Notes: a model not told the origin generated them from the sequence alone. Counted from the first letter of the stretch, positions 8,545 to 17,922 are shown. The stretch: 64,000 nucleotides of DNA from Caulobacteraceae bacterium (GCA_947475735.1 CANJLQ010000001.1:186001-250000), one strand, 5' to 3'. Program-made: numbers and translations.

Positions 8545-9222
8545 ATGGCTCGCAGCTCATCCCGTCTCATCGCGTCCATCGCGGTGGTGATCGCCGCCCA
8601 GAGTGTGGCCGCCTGCGGCTACAACGATATTCCGACCCGACAGGAGCGGGCCGAGGCCGCCTGGGCCGACGTCCAGTCCCAGTACCAACGCCGGGCCGAC
8701 CTGATTCCTAACCTGGTGGCCACGGTTCAGGCCGCCGGCATCCAGGAGCGCACCACCCTGACCGAGGTGATCGAAGCGCGGAACGCCGCCGTCTCCACGC
8801 CCCTGTCGACCGAGCAGCTGAGCGATCCGGCCGCCGTCCAGGCCTTCGTCAATGCGCAGGGGCGCGTCACGGCGGGCGTCCGGTCCCTGGGCGTGCTGGT
8901 CGAGGCCTATCCGCAGCTCCAGGCCAACCAGAACTTCCTCAACCTCCAGTCCCAACTGGAGGGCACCGAGAACCGGATCACCATCGCGCGGCGCGACTAC
9001 AACGAGGCCGTTCGCGCCTACAACACCGCGCTCAGGACCTTCCCGACCGTGATCTGGGCCAACACCGTCTTCTCCGGCGAGGAACCCATGCAGCTGTTCA
9101 ACGCCACCGACGAGGCGCAGAGCGCGCCGCGCGTGGAGTTCAACATGAACGGTGCGCCCGCCCCCACGCCCGGCGGTACCGCCCAGCCCGTCGCGCCCGG
9201 ATCGACGCCCCCCGCCCAGTGA
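8545..9222 (+). CDS. LemA family lipoprotein
   Basis: A 225-residue LemA-type protein. The ATG at 8545 follows a GGAGGGG sequence, so it is preferred over the ATG at 8533 that precedes that site. A signal sequence ends in a lipobox (SVAAC), predicting a lipid-anchored protein. The LemA core WADVQSQYQRRADLIPNLV and ENRITIARRDYNEAVRAYN is clear, and the tail is Pro/Ala-rich. The cellular role of LemA is not well established. It starts an operon with two TPM-domain proteins, a common pairing that suggests an envelope function. Confidence 0.9.
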   Translation: MARSSSRLIASIAVVIAAQSVAACGYNDIPTRQERAEAAWADVQSQYQRRADLIPNLVATVQAAGIQERTTLTEVIEARNAAVSTPLSTEQLSDPAAVQAFVNAQGRVTAGVRSLGVLVEAYPQLQANQNFLNLQSQLEGTENRITIARRDYNEAVRAYNTALRTFPTVIWANTVFSGEEPMQLFNATDEAQSAPRVEFNMNGAPAPTPGGTAQPVAPGSTPPAQ

Positions 9223-10031
9223 CCTCGAACACCATGGTCTCGATGACGAACCGGGTTCTGGTCGTCGTTCTGGTCTGCCTGACGGCATGCCTGGCGTCGT
9301 CCGGCGTCGCGTTCGCGCAGACCTTCCCGGCCCTCAGTGGCCGGGTCGTCGATCAGGCCCGGCTGCTGTCGGAAACCAAGGAAGCCGAGCTCACGGCCAG
9401 GTTGGCCGCCCTGGAAGCCGATACGGGCGACCAACTGGTCGTCGTGACCGTGAACAGCCTCGAGGACTTCGAGATCGAGGACTACGGCTATCGCCTCGGC
9501 CGCGCGTGGGGCATCGGAGCGGCGGAAACCGACAGCGGCGTCCTGCTGATCGTCGCGCCGAACGAACGCAAGGTCCGGATCGAAGTCGGCTACGGGCTGG
9601 AGCCGATCCTGACGGTCGCCCTGTCCAACACGATCATCCAGAATGACATCCTGCCCCCGTTCCGCGAGGGCGGCTACGAGCGCGGGATCACGGCGGGCGT
9701 CGATGCCCTCGCCACTCAGCTGCGGCTCGACCCAGAAGAGGCGGCGGCGCGCGCGGCGGCGGCGGAACCGACCGCGTCCGAAGCGCCCGTCATGCCGGCC
9801 CTCATCATCGCCGTAATCTTCATCCTGCTGTTCGCCAGCTTCATCCGGGCGGCCGGCGGGGGCCGACGTCGGCGACGGCGCGGTGACCGCGGGCTGGGTC
9901 CCGTCCTGCTCTGGACAGCCGCCGAGGTGCTGGGCAGCGCCGGTCGCGGTGGCTCGGGCGGGTCCAGCTTCGGCGGCTTTTCCGGCGGCGGCGGCAGCTT
10001 CGGCGGCGGGGGGGCCTCGGGCGGATGGTGA
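9219..10031 (+). CDS. TPM-domain (YgcG-type) membrane protein
   Basis: The GTG at 9219 overlaps the stop of the LemA gene (GTGA) and gives 270 residues. A signal peptide (to about AFAQ) precedes a TPM domain with VVDQARLLS, TGDQLVVVTVNSL, VLLIVAPNERKVRIEVGYGLE and GITAGVDAL blocks. A membrane helix follows (about PALIIAVIFILLFASFI), then an Arg-rich stretch and a Gly/Ser-rich tail ending SFGGGGASGGW. This YgcG-like architecture places the TPM domain in the periplasm. TPM domains have been described as phosphatase-like or photosystem-repair related; the bacterial role is uncertain. Confidence 0.88.
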   Translation: MTSNTMVSMTNRVLVVVLVCLTACLASSGVAFAQTFPALSGRVVDQARLLSETKEAELTARLAALEADTGDQLVVVTVNSLEDFEIEDYGYRLGRAWGIGAAETDSGVLLIVAPNERKVRIEVGYGLEPILTVALSNTIIQNDILPPFREGGYERGITAGVDALATQLRLDPEEAAARAAAAEPTASEAPVMPALIIAVIFILLFASFIRAAGGGRRRRRRGDRGLGPVLLWTAAEVLGSAGRGGSGGSSFGGFSGGGGSFGGGGASGGW

Positions 10032-10717
10032 AGCGCATCTCGACGGCCGACCATGCCCGGATAACCGCAGCGATTCAGCAGGCCGAGGCCACGACCTCGG
10101 GCGAGATCTTCTGCGTCCTGGCCAAGGAGGTGTCGGCGTACCAGGACATCAGCCTCCTGTGGGCTGCGGCGGCGGCGTTCGTCCTGCCGCTGGGATTGAT
10201 CCCGTTCGGCTTCGAGCCCTCGTGGATTCCTGGAATGGCGTCCGGTTGGGACGCCGCACATCTGTCCGGACATCTGACCGAGTCCAGCCAGGCGCTCGCC
10301 GCCTATGCCCTGATCCAGTCGGTGGTCTTCGTCCTCGTCTACGCGGCGCTTCGCTTGCCGCCGCTCCGCCGACGGGTCACCCCTCGCGGCGTCAGGCGCA
10401 GCCGCGTCCGCAAGGCCGCCCTTCATCAGTTCCTGGCCCACGGTCTGCATGTCACCGAAGAGCGAACAGGCGTCCTGATCTTCGCCGCGCTGGAGGACCA
10501 TCAGGTCGAGATCATCGCCGACAAGGGCATCTACTCGCGGGTCGACCAAGCCGTCTGGGCCGATGCGGTGGAGGCGCTGACCGAGCATCTGAGGGCCGAC
10601 CGTCCCGCAGAGGGCTTCGAGGCCGCGATCGGTCTGGTGGGCACGGTTCTCGCCGAACACTTCCCTCCACGCGCGCGCAATCCCGACGAGATCGCCAACC
10701 GCCTCGTCGAAATCTGA
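10025..10717 (+). CDS. Second TPM-domain membrane protein
   Basis: A 230-residue protein overlapping the previous TPM gene by 7 nt. The fold is interrupted by membrane segments: an N-terminal TSGEIFCVLAKE strand, two hydrophobic helices (about 38-60 and 95-115), then HVTEERTGVLIFAALEDHQVEIIADKGIYSRV and GFEAAIGLVGTVL, which match the second half of a TPM domain. It closes the lemA-TPM-TPM operon. The three products probably act together at the membrane, an inference from co-transcription only. Confidence 0.82.
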   Translation: MVKRISTADHARITAAIQQAEATTSGEIFCVLAKEVSAYQDISLLWAAAAAFVLPLGLIPFGFEPSWIPGMASGWDAAHLSGHLTESSQALAAYALIQSVVFVLVYAALRLPPLRRRVTPRGVRRSRVRKAALHQFLAHGLHVTEERTGVLIFAALEDHQVEIIADKGIYSRVDQAVWADAVEALTEHLRADRPAEGFEAAIGLVGTVLAEHFPPRARNPDEIANRLVEI

Positions 10718-10764
10718 GGCCCGGCGGGTCGCCAAGCGCCAGCAAATGGCTTAGCCGTCCGGCC

Positions 10765-11502
10765 GTGCGGCTCCTGACCTACAATGTGCATCGCTGCGTC
10801 GGCATGGACCGTCGGCTGGACGTCGAGCGGATCGTCGCCGTCATCGCCGAGCACGAGCCCGACATCGTCTGCCTCCAGGAATTGGACGTCGGTCGCGCGC
10901 GGACCGGTGGGGTCGATCAGGCCCAGGTCATCGCCGATGGCCTGGCCATGTCCGTCCGGTTCAACGCCGCCATGCGCATCGAGACCGAGGAGTACGGCGA
11001 CGCCATCCTGACCCGTTGGCCCGAGCGGCTGATGAAGGCGGGGGCCCTGCCGACGATCCGGGGCATCCCGGGGCTGGAGCCGCGCGGGGCCGTGTGGATC
11101 CGGGCCGAGGTCGACGGCGTGGAACTTAACATTCTCAACACCCACCTGGGTCTCGTCCCGCGCGAGCAGCGGCTTCAGGCAGCCGCGCTCATGGGGCGCG
11201 AGTGGCTCGGCCATGCGGAGTGCAAAGGCCCGACGCTCTTGGCCGGCGACTTCAACGCGACGTCGATCACCCGCCCCTATCAGACGATCGTGCGACACCT
11301 CGAGGACGCCCAGCGCCAGATCGGTCAGCGGCCCTCGGTCAAGACCTTCCCGTCCGGCTTTCCGGCCATCCGCATCGACCACGTCTTTGTGACGCCCGAC
11401 ATCCGGGTCACAGGCGTGCGAGCGCCCTTCTCTCCCCTGTCGCGCATGGCCTCGGACCACCTGCCCCTGGTCGTCGATTTCGAGATTCAGATCGTGTCCT
11501 GA
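10765..11502 (+). CDS. Endonuclease/exonuclease/phosphatase (EEP) family hydrolase
   Basis: This 245-residue EEP-fold protein starts at GTG 10765; an upstream ATG at 10745 is out of frame and soon stopped. Catalytic motifs are in order: LTYNVHR, IVCLQELD (metal-binding Glu), NTHLG, LLAGDFNAT and SDHLPL (catalytic Asp-His). The family hydrolyses phosphodiesters or phosphomonoesters on nucleic acids, inositol phosphates or sphingomyelin; the substrate cannot be set here. No signal peptide is seen. Its 3' end overlaps the 3' end of the convergent phospholipase D gene by 16 nt, and the two are often neighbours, suggesting a joint role in phospholipid turnover. Confidence 0.87.
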   Translation: MRLLTYNVHRCVGMDRRLDVERIVAVIAEHEPDIVCLQELDVGRARTGGVDQAQVIADGLAMSVRFNAAMRIETEEYGDAILTRWPERLMKAGALPTIRGIPGLEPRGAVWIRAEVDGVELNILNTHLGLVPREQRLQAAALMGREWLGHAECKGPTLLAGDFNATSITRPYQTIVRHLEDAQRQIGQRPSVKTFPSGFPAIRIDHVFVTPDIRVTGVRAPFSPLSRMASDHLPLVVDFEIQIVS

Positions 11503-12956
11503 AGCCGCTGCGAGCGGTTGCGCCGCTTCCAGGGACGCCACGCGTCCGAAGGCGATATCGGATCACCCAGCTGGAACTCCGCGATCGTCCGCTCGATCCA
11601 CGACGGTGGCGCAGCGCCCAGCGCGCTGAGCCGTCCGGTATCGAACTGATGCATCGCCTTGCCGGTGGAGCCCAGGACGGCTTCGGCGGCCTCGAACTGC
11701 TCCGCCGTAACCCCGATGAAGTGCCCGATGGTCCGATGACGGAAGCGCCGCACCGCGTCCTGCCCGGCCGGTGTCTCGGGGGCGATCGCGACGTCGCACT
11801 CGGTGTCCATGCCGAGCGACCGGTTGTTCAGATTGGTCGAGCCGATCCGCAGAAGGCGATCGTCCACGACCGTCACCTTGGCATGGACGATGATCCTCTG
11901 ACCGCCGACCGTGTTGGGGCTGAACGCCGAGAAGCGGTCATGTCGGTCTGCGCTCTCCAGCCGAAACAGGACCTCGGCGCGCGCCGTGTCCATCGTGATG
12001 CTGTCGAACCAGCTGGGGCTGCGCCCGGTGGAGACCAGGACGACCTCGGGCCCGTCGGGCTCGGCCAATCGCTCCGCCAGGGCCGCCGCGATCACCGGCG
12101 AGGTGAAATACTGGTTCTCCATATAGATCAGCCGCCGGGCCCCCCGGATGGCCTCGACGTGCAGACGCTCGTTCTCGCGGACTTCGGCGCGACCGCCGTG
12201 TTTCGGCTCGGTGCGGGCGATGCCGACCGGAACGTCGGTGAAGTCGGGCTCCACGCCCTCCGGCCAGGGATCGCTTCCGACCGGATCGGGTAGGGTCCGC
12301 TCCCAGGTCGCCTTGAACCACCGCTCCCGCGCCAGATCGCCCAGCGCCCGCGCCGCCGCTCCGTCCATGACACACATGGTCTCATGCCGCGGCGGGGAGA
12401 TCAGGCCGGACGGCTGGGCTCGTCGTAGATCGTCGTCGCTGTGCGCCTCCGAATCCCAGCGATCGACCGAGACGTCACCCCCTCCGCAGAAGGCCACGGC
12501 GTCGTCGATGACGATGACCTTCTGATGATGACAGGCACCTATTGGCCCCGGCTGATCCAGCCGGAACTCGACCATCCGCTTCCTGAACCACCCCTGGGCC
12601 CTGTGCGGGTAGAAGCCCTGCGACGCCGCGATCAGCAGCGGCGACTTCCAGATCAGCAGCCTGACGTCCAACTCGGGCCGGGACTTGACCATCATCCGCA
12701 GCTGATGCCCGATCTCGGCCTGTCGGTCGCCGGGCCGAGTCTCGGGGTCCAGCCGTGTGCGCGGGTCGAACTGCCAGCCCAGCACCACGACGGACCGTCG
12801 CGCCTTGGACAGGGCCGAGGCCAGGGCGTCGAAATAGGTCTCATTCTCCATGAGGACCGCCAGCCGGTCGGCCCGCTCCACCCGCCAGCAGGTGTCGCCC
12901 GGCACCAGCACGGTGCGCGCATCAAGGGCCCGGCCTTGCGCCGCCTCGTCCTGCAT
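11487..12956 (-). CDS. Phospholipase D family protein with two HKD motifs
   Basis: A 489-residue PLD-superfamily enzyme. Two complete HxKxxxxD motifs are visible: H144/K146/D151 (HHQKVIVID) followed by GGGDVS, and H358/K360/D365 (HAKVTVVDD) followed by GSTNLNNRS. This is the arrangement of phospholipase D and cardiolipin synthase-like transphosphatidylases. The IYMENQYFTS block before the second motif is typical of PLD1/2-like bacterial enzymes. No signal peptide or N-terminal membrane helices are apparent, which argues against a standard cardiolipin synthase. The start is ATG 12956. It probably cleaves or transfers phosphatidyl groups. Confidence 0.88.
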   Translation of the reverse strand: MQDEAAQGRALDARTVLVPGDTCWRVERADRLAVLMENETYFDALASALSKARRSVVVLGWQFDPRTRLDPETRPGDRQAEIGHQLRMMVKSRPELDVRLLIWKSPLLIAASQGFYPHRAQGWFRKRMVEFRLDQPGPIGACHHQKVIVIDDAVAFCGGGDVSVDRWDSEAHSDDDLRRAQPSGLISPPRHETMCVMDGAAARALGDLARERWFKATWERTLPDPVGSDPWPEGVEPDFTDVPVGIARTEPKHGGRAEVRENERLHVEAIRGARRLIYMENQYFTSPVIAAALAERLAEPDGPEVVLVSTGRSPSWFDSITMDTARAEVLFRLESADRHDRFSAFSPNTVGGQRIIVHAKVTVVDDRLLRIGSTNLNNRSLGMDTECDVAIAPETPAGQDAVRRFRHRTIGHFIGVTAEQFEAAEAVLGSTGKAMHQFDTGRLSALGAAPPSWIERTIAEFQLGDPISPSDAWRPWKRRNRSQRLQDTI

Positions 12957-13141
12957 CGATCGGTCGTCCCCGTCGGGTGTGCTGGATCACGATCCGGCGA
13001 CACTGAGACGCCCGGACCGTTCATCCGTTCCATGCCGCCCCGCCCCGGTCAATCGGGCTGGCGAAGCCGTCGCCCCGTCCTGCATTGTCGGGTTCGGCGA
13101 AATCGGGCATAAGGTGCCCTCGGCAGGGGGGAGACGACATC

Positions 13142-13321
13142 GTGCAGGCGCTCATCCAACTGCTCGTCGGCTTCATCGTCATGCTGGCGACGGCGGCCCT
13201 GGCCCAGTTCGGCGTCTCTCTGGACCACGCGGGCGAGCCTGACCGCGAAGTCCACCGCGTGGTCGACTGCACGCCCTCGGCGTCCCTCTCGGTCCGGCCC
13301 GACGCTCCTCGAGAGTGCTGA
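13142..13321 (+). CDS. Small hypothetical membrane protein (59 aa)
   Basis: A GTG at 13142 is preceded by AGGGGGGAG with 8-nt spacing, a strong ribosome-binding site. The product has one hydrophobic segment (residues about 3-22, ALIQLLVGFIVMLATAALAQ) that may be a signal peptide or anchor, followed by a short polar tail. A longer reading from 13085 lacks such a site. No family recognised. It stands alone between the divergent phospholipase D gene and tipN. Confidence 0.5.
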   Translation: MQALIQLLVGFIVMLATAALAQFGVSLDHAGEPDREVHRVVDCTPSASLSVRPDAPREC

Positions 13322-13431
13322 GACTTACCGCCTGAATCACGCCTGCCGCCTTTCGGGACAGGGTCTTAGCCGTTAGGGTCGGGACACGAGGCGCACACGC
13401 GCAGCGTCAGCCCATCCGAGATCCGCGTCCC

Positions 13432-16023
13432 ATGAAGTCCCGCCAACGGCCGCCTCTGACCCTGACCGACCCCGAGCCCGTCGAGGGCGCGCTGCCGCGG
13501 ACCGAGACCGAGGTGCCCCAGGCCCCCGCCCCCGTCGCGGAGGTGCCCGCCGCCATGGACGGCCTGCGCCCCATGTCCGAGCGCCGTCGCAGGCGCCTGA
13601 TCGAGCAGCAACGCCGCGAGGCCGAGCGCGAGCCTGAGCCCCAGGCACCCCCTCCGATGATGGCACAGAGCCCGATCGCCGAGATCGCGGCGCCAGAGCC
13701 CCCCGCGCACGATCCTTTCGTCGAGAGCGGATCCCTGACCTTCGCGACCAGCGCCGACGCGCCCCCGGCGACGCGGCCCACGAACGAGCCCGTCATCTCG
13801 AACACGGCGATGACTCTCGCCCCGCCGTCATCGGGCCGGACCTATCTGATCGCAGGGGTCGCGGCCGCGCTCTGGATCGGCGGGGTCGCATCATGGGCGG
13901 CCTATGAGATCGGGTCTGGCGACGTCACCCTCGATCCGCTGCGCCTGGCCCTCTATGTCTTGATCGCTCTCGCCCCTGCCGGGCTCGCCGTGATGCTGGC
14001 CCATGCTGTGCGTCAGGGTGCCGGTCTGGCGCACGAGACGCGGCGCGCGCGCGATCTGGCCGAGGCCCTGGTCGCTCCCACCGCCCTGGCGGCGCAGCAG
14101 ACCGGTCAGGTGCTGTCGACCCTGAGGAACGACATCGACCAGGCCGCGTTGGCCGCCGAGCGGGCCCGGAATGACATGGCCCTGTTGCGCGAGGCCCTGG
14201 CCGAAGAGACCCAGCGCCTGAACGACGCCGCCGAGGTCGCCGGCCGAACCGCCCGCCGTCTGGTCGAGCAGTTGGGCAAGGAACGTGACGAGATGGCCTC
14301 GCTCGGCGGTCGTCTCGACAAACAGGCGTCCGGAGTACTCGACGCGGTCGAGAAGCAGTCCCGGCTGATCGTCGACGCCTCCGACCTGGCCCAGACCCAG
14401 TTGCGCGAGGCCGAGGCCGCTCTGGCCGCGCGCGCTGCCGATCTGGCCGCCGCCGCCGGCGAAGCTCAGGACGCCGCCCGCCTCGCCGCCGACGACCTGG
14501 CCCGCCAGACCCTGCGACTGGAAAACGCCGGCACCGGCGTCGCCGAGCAGATCCAGTCGGTGGAGGAAGGCTTGGGTCAGCAGCGCGCGGCCCTGGTCAC
14601 CGCCGCCTATGCCTTGCGGACGGACCAGGAGGATTTCTCCGCCCAGGTCGAGAGCCAGCGCGCCCAGTTGACCGAGCAGCTGTCGGCGGCGCGAACGGCG
14701 GCCGCAGACCTCGGCGACACCTCCAACCGCGTCACCGAAGGCATGCGGGACCTGGTCGAGGCCGCGACGGACCAGTTCCGCGCCCTCGTCGATCTGTCGC
14801 AGCGCGAGGCCGACGGGTTCGACGCCGCCACCAAGCTGTCGCTCGACAAGTTCGAATCCCTCGCCGCCGAGGCCCGCGATACCCTGATCGAGGAGACCCG
14901 CCGCGCTCTCGCCATGCTGATGGCGACCGCCGAGGAGAGCCGCCAGACCGCCGCGGAGGCCGCCGGCCAGGCCCAGATCCGCGCCGACCGGCTGGGCGAA
15001 GCCCTGTTCGACGCCGCTCAGAAGGCCGACGAAGCCGCCGACGCCCGGGTCGAAGGCGCGCGCCGCATCGTCACCGAGACCGTCGATCTGGTCGAGGAGG
15101 CTGGCGAGAAGGCCATTGAGAAGCTGGAGGCCACGCTGGGCCGCATGACCCAGGCCCTGGCCGAGGTCGACGCCGCCATCGGCGACCTCGACGAGCGGGC
15201 CGCCCGCCTGCCCGAGGAGGCCCGTGCCCGCGCCGAAGCGGTCCGTGCCACGGTGGAGGACGGCCTGGCCGCCCTCGCCGCCGCATCGCGCAAGGCCGCC
15301 GAAGACACCGAAGCCCTGGACGCGGGCTTCCAGGAGCGGGTCCGTCGCAACTACGACATGCTGACCGAGGCCGTGCGCCTGATGGGCGTCGTCTCGGGCG
15401 ACCCCGCGCCGGCGCGCCGCCGGGAAATCTCGAATGAACCGGCAAGCACCGCGGCATCGCCCCCACCGCCGCCGTCGACCGAGCGTCCTGTCCAGGACAA
15501 GGAGCGGGGCTTTGGCTTGCGGGGCCGGCTGCGTCTGGCCCCGGCCGGCGACAACCCCGCCCCTCGCGGCTCGCCTCCACCCTCCGAACGCCTGGACTGG
15601 AGCGATCTGGTCGACGATGCCGGACCCGAGGCTCCCCTGGAGCTGGACACCCCCGTCATGCCCGACGACCCGGCCGTGCTGGCGGACCGCATCACCGGGG
15701 CCATTCGACGGATGGGGGTCGATCCGAACGCCCTGCTGCCCCGTTCACGCGTCGAAGAGGCCGCTCAGGCCTTCGCGGGGCGCGATCCCGATCGGGCCCG
15801 GCAGATCGTGCGTCGCGTGGCCCCGGCCGCCGTCCGCAGTGTGTCTCGCCGCGTCATCAGCGACCCGGAGCTGAGGGGTGATGCCGAGCGGTTCGTGCGG
15901 AGCTTCGCGACCCGCCTGGACAGCCACGCCGGCGAGGGGGAAGGAGCCGTCCTGGCCGTCCTGGCCACCGATACCGGCCGATCCTTCATGCTGCTGGACG
16001 CCGCGATCGGCGACCTCGCCTGA
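13432..16023 (+). CDS. tipN: TipN-like polar localization protein with long coiled coil
   Basis: The 863-residue protein has a Pro-rich, basic N-terminus, two close membrane helices (about 137-158 and 170-192), a very long Ala/Glu/Arg-rich coiled coil (about 200-660) and a Pro-rich linker before a helical C-terminal domain. Length and architecture match Caulobacter TipN (two transmembrane segments plus a large coiled coil), the birth-scar marker that sets the polarity axis and affects ParA-driven segregation. Assignment rests on architecture and taxonomic context, so another coiled-coil membrane protein cannot be excluded. ATG 13432 is the only plausible start before the first helix. Confidence 0.72.
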   Translation: MKSRQRPPLTLTDPEPVEGALPRTETEVPQAPAPVAEVPAAMDGLRPMSERRRRRLIEQQRREAEREPEPQAPPPMMAQSPIAEIAAPEPPAHDPFVESGSLTFATSADAPPATRPTNEPVISNTAMTLAPPSSGRTYLIAGVAAALWIGGVASWAAYEIGSGDVTLDPLRLALYVLIALAPAGLAVMLAHAVRQGAGLAHETRRARDLAEALVAPTALAAQQTGQVLSTLRNDIDQAALAAERARNDMALLREALAEETQRLNDAAEVAGRTARRLVEQLGKERDEMASLGGRLDKQASGVLDAVEKQSRLIVDASDLAQTQLREAEAALAARAADLAAAAGEAQDAARLAADDLARQTLRLENAGTGVAEQIQSVEEGLGQQRAALVTAAYALRTDQEDFSAQVESQRAQLTEQLSAARTAAADLGDTSNRVTEGMRDLVEAATDQFRALVDLSQREADGFDAATKLSLDKFESLAAEARDTLIEETRRALAMLMATAEESRQTAAEAAGQAQIRADRLGEALFDAAQKADEAADARVEGARRIVTETVDLVEEAGEKAIEKLEATLGRMTQALAEVDAAIGDLDERAARLPEEARARAEAVRATVEDGLAALAAASRKAAEDTEALDAGFQERVRRNYDMLTEAVRLMGVVSGDPAPARRREISNEPASTAASPPPPPSTERPVQDKERGFGLRGRLRLAPAGDNPAPRGSPPPSERLDWSDLVDDAGPEAPLELDTPVMPDDPAVLADRITGAIRRMGVDPNALLPRSRVEEAAQAFAGRDPDRARQIVRRVAPAAVRSVSRRVISDPELRGDAERFVRSFATRLDSHAGEGEGAVLAVLATDTGRSFMLLDAAIGDLA

Positions 16024-16184
16024 CAGGAGATTCCCGGCGTCGGGGGCCCCGGACCGGTCGGTTTTGACTTGACGGCGCGCGCCCGTTTCCGCAACCGTCG
16101 CGGCGCTGTCATGACCCTGTCACGCACAGCGGGGTGGCCTCTCGCGGGGCCGTGCGTTCGTATCAACGGCTCTCGCAAGGCTTC

Positions 16185-16781
16185 ATGCTCGACACCGTCG
16201 CCGAGGAAAAGCCCGATCGCAGGCCCGCCATGCTGGTCTGCGTGTACGAGGCGTCCAACCCGCTTTGGCCTCTTGACCCGCTTCAGGGAGGCGGGGCCAA
16301 CACCCTCGCAGCCAGACTGGTGCCGCTGGGTCCAGACGAGCCCGCGACGCTGGCAGGGATGATTACCGGAGCATTGGACGACGCGGATTGTCGGGCCGTC
16401 CTTTTGGTCGGGCGGACGCGCAAGGCCGATCGTTTCCGTCTTCAGATGCGGGCAGAGAACCGCGCGCTGTCGGGCAACAAGAAACTGTCGGAAACGGGCC
16501 CTGCCCTCGCCCGGGCCACGGCGCCCGTCGCCGAGATGGTGCGCGCGCTCGGTGATGCGGGCTTCGCGGCCGAGGCGACCTCCGATTGCGAGGAGGATGT
16601 CGGGTCCTATCTGCTCTACCGCGTCCTGACGGCGCTTCCGGACAACGCCGATGCGGTGGCCGTCGGCCTGTTGCGCACGCCGGGCGGACTGGACGCGGAC
16701 GCGGCCCGACGCGGCGTCGAGACCGCCGCCCGGGCCATGGCCCGTCACCTCACGCCCCTGCCCCGCGCCCGCTTCAGCTGA
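16185..16781 (+). CDS. Pyrrolidone-carboxylate-peptidase-like protein lacking the catalytic cysteine
   Basis: A 198-residue protein from ATG 16185; GTG 16134 or ATG 16230 are possible alternatives. The order of motifs resembles peptidase C15: an N-terminal strand MLVCVYEASNP, a central AVLLVGRTRKADRFRLQMRAENRA resembling the region around the catalytic Glu, and SDCEEDVGSYLLYRVLTAL resembling the SxxxGxYLCNxxxY block. The position of the active-site Cys is Leu here, so it is probably not an active pyroglutamyl peptidase. It follows tipN by about 160 nt, and its 3' end overlaps the convergent MFS gene by 8 nt. Confidence 0.5.
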   Translation: MLDTVAEEKPDRRPAMLVCVYEASNPLWPLDPLQGGGANTLAARLVPLGPDEPATLAGMITGALDDADCRAVLLVGRTRKADRFRLQMRAENRALSGNKKLSETGPALARATAPVAEMVRALGDAGFAAEATSDCEEDVGSYLLYRVLTALPDNADAVAVGLLRTPGGLDADAARRGVETAARAMARHLTPLPRARFS

Positions 16782-17922
16782 GCCGGCCCTTCAGTCGCCA
16801 GGCGGCGACCAGGCCCACGATAGCCAGCCCGCTCATCGCCAGATAACCGAGCGACCCGAACCGCGCATACAGGGGCCCGGCCGCCAGCGTCGCCAGCCCG
16901 ATCAGCACGCCCGCCGCCATGACCGAGTTCAACGTCTGGGCCGCTGTGTGCTGACCCGGTGGGGCCAGGCGCTCGACAATCTCGACCCCCGCCAGGAAGG
17001 TCGCCGCGAACGTCAGGGCATGCAGCGCCTGGAGCGGCCACAGCATCCACAGGGGCGGCATCATCGCCAGAGCGGTCCAGCGCAGGACAGCCGCAACTCC
17101 ACCGATGCCCAGCATGGTCAGGGCACTGATCCCGCGCGCCCTGCGCCACGGCTCGATCCACCACATGAAGCCGATCTCGATGACGACCGAGAAGGCCCAC
17201 AGCAGCCCGGTCGTTCGCTCGTCGATCCCCTGCGCCTTCCACGCGATGGCCGAGAAGGCATAGAGGAATCCGTGGGTCGCCTGGATGGCCCCGACAGCCA
17301 GCAAGGCCGTCATGAAGATCGGGTTGCGCCCGAGCCGACCGACGCCGGCGAACCGGTCGCGCGCCCGCGTCACCTGCCCGACCGCGTCTTCGGGCAGAAG
17401 CGTTGCCGCCGCGATCGCCAGCACGCCCGACAGCACGGTTACCGCGATGACCACCGCGTCGATCGGCGCGCTCGCGAGCAACGCCCCCATGCCCATGCTG
17501 GCCATCACGAATGCCGCGGAGCCGAAGCCGCGCGGCCCGGAAAAGGAGAAGCCGCTTCTGCGCGCGACCTGCAGGGCGAACACGTCCGTCAGCGGGATCA
17601 GGCCCGCCATGGCCGTCGCGGCCACGAACCATGCAAGGGCCTGAAGCATCAGACTGTCGCTCACGCCGGCGGACAGGTAGGCGGCCGTGGCGACGCCTCC
17701 GAGAAGCGCGATCGGTACGCGTCGCCGGCTGAAGCCGTCGGCCCACACGGCGATGACCGGGCCGGTCACCACCCTGGCCAGCATGGGCGCCGCCAGCAGG
17801 CCACCGATCTGCACGGCGGTGAAGCCCTGGGCCGTCAGCCACAGGCCGGCGAAGGGCAGGCTGATGCCGTTGGCTCCGAAAAGCAGCACATACTGAAGGG
17901 CCAGGCGGCCGGCGGCGATCAT
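16774..17922 (-). CDS. MFS transporter (MFS_1-like, phenylpropionate permease type)
   Basis: A 382-residue integral membrane protein with about 12 hydrophobic helices. Family features include the N-terminal YVLLFGANGISLPFAGLWL, the loop ADGFSRRRVPI between helices 2 and 3, and a helix-7 region GFLYAFSAIAWKAQGIDERTTGLLWAFSVVIEIGFMW typical of the LacY/HcaT-like MFS_1_like family. Substrate unknown. The start ATG 17922 is divergent from the DUF423 gene with 50 bp between them. Confidence 0.84.
   Translation of the reverse strand: MIAAGRLALQYVLLFGANGISLPFAGLWLTAQGFTAVQIGGLLAAPMLARVVTGPVIAVWADGFSRRRVPIALLGGVATAAYLSAGVSDSLMLQALAWFVAATAMAGLIPLTDVFALQVARRSGFSFSGPRGFGSAAFVMASMGMGALLASAPIDAVVIAVTVLSGVLAIAAATLLPEDAVGQVTRARDRFAGVGRLGRNPIFMTALLAVGAIQATHGFLYAFSAIAWKAQGIDERTTGLLWAFSVVIEIGFMWWIEPWRRARGISALTMLGIGGVAAVLRWTALAMMPPLWMLWPLQALHALTFAATFLAGVEIVERLAPPGQHTAAQTLNSVMAAGVLIGLATLAAGPLYARFGSLGYLAMSGLAIVGLVAAWRLKGRLS

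Noticed and set aside
9883-10764. Long open frame leading into the EEP hydrolase gene
   Set aside because: It runs in another frame through the two TPM genes, has low-complexity Arg/Pro/Gly composition, and family similarity begins only at GTG 10765.
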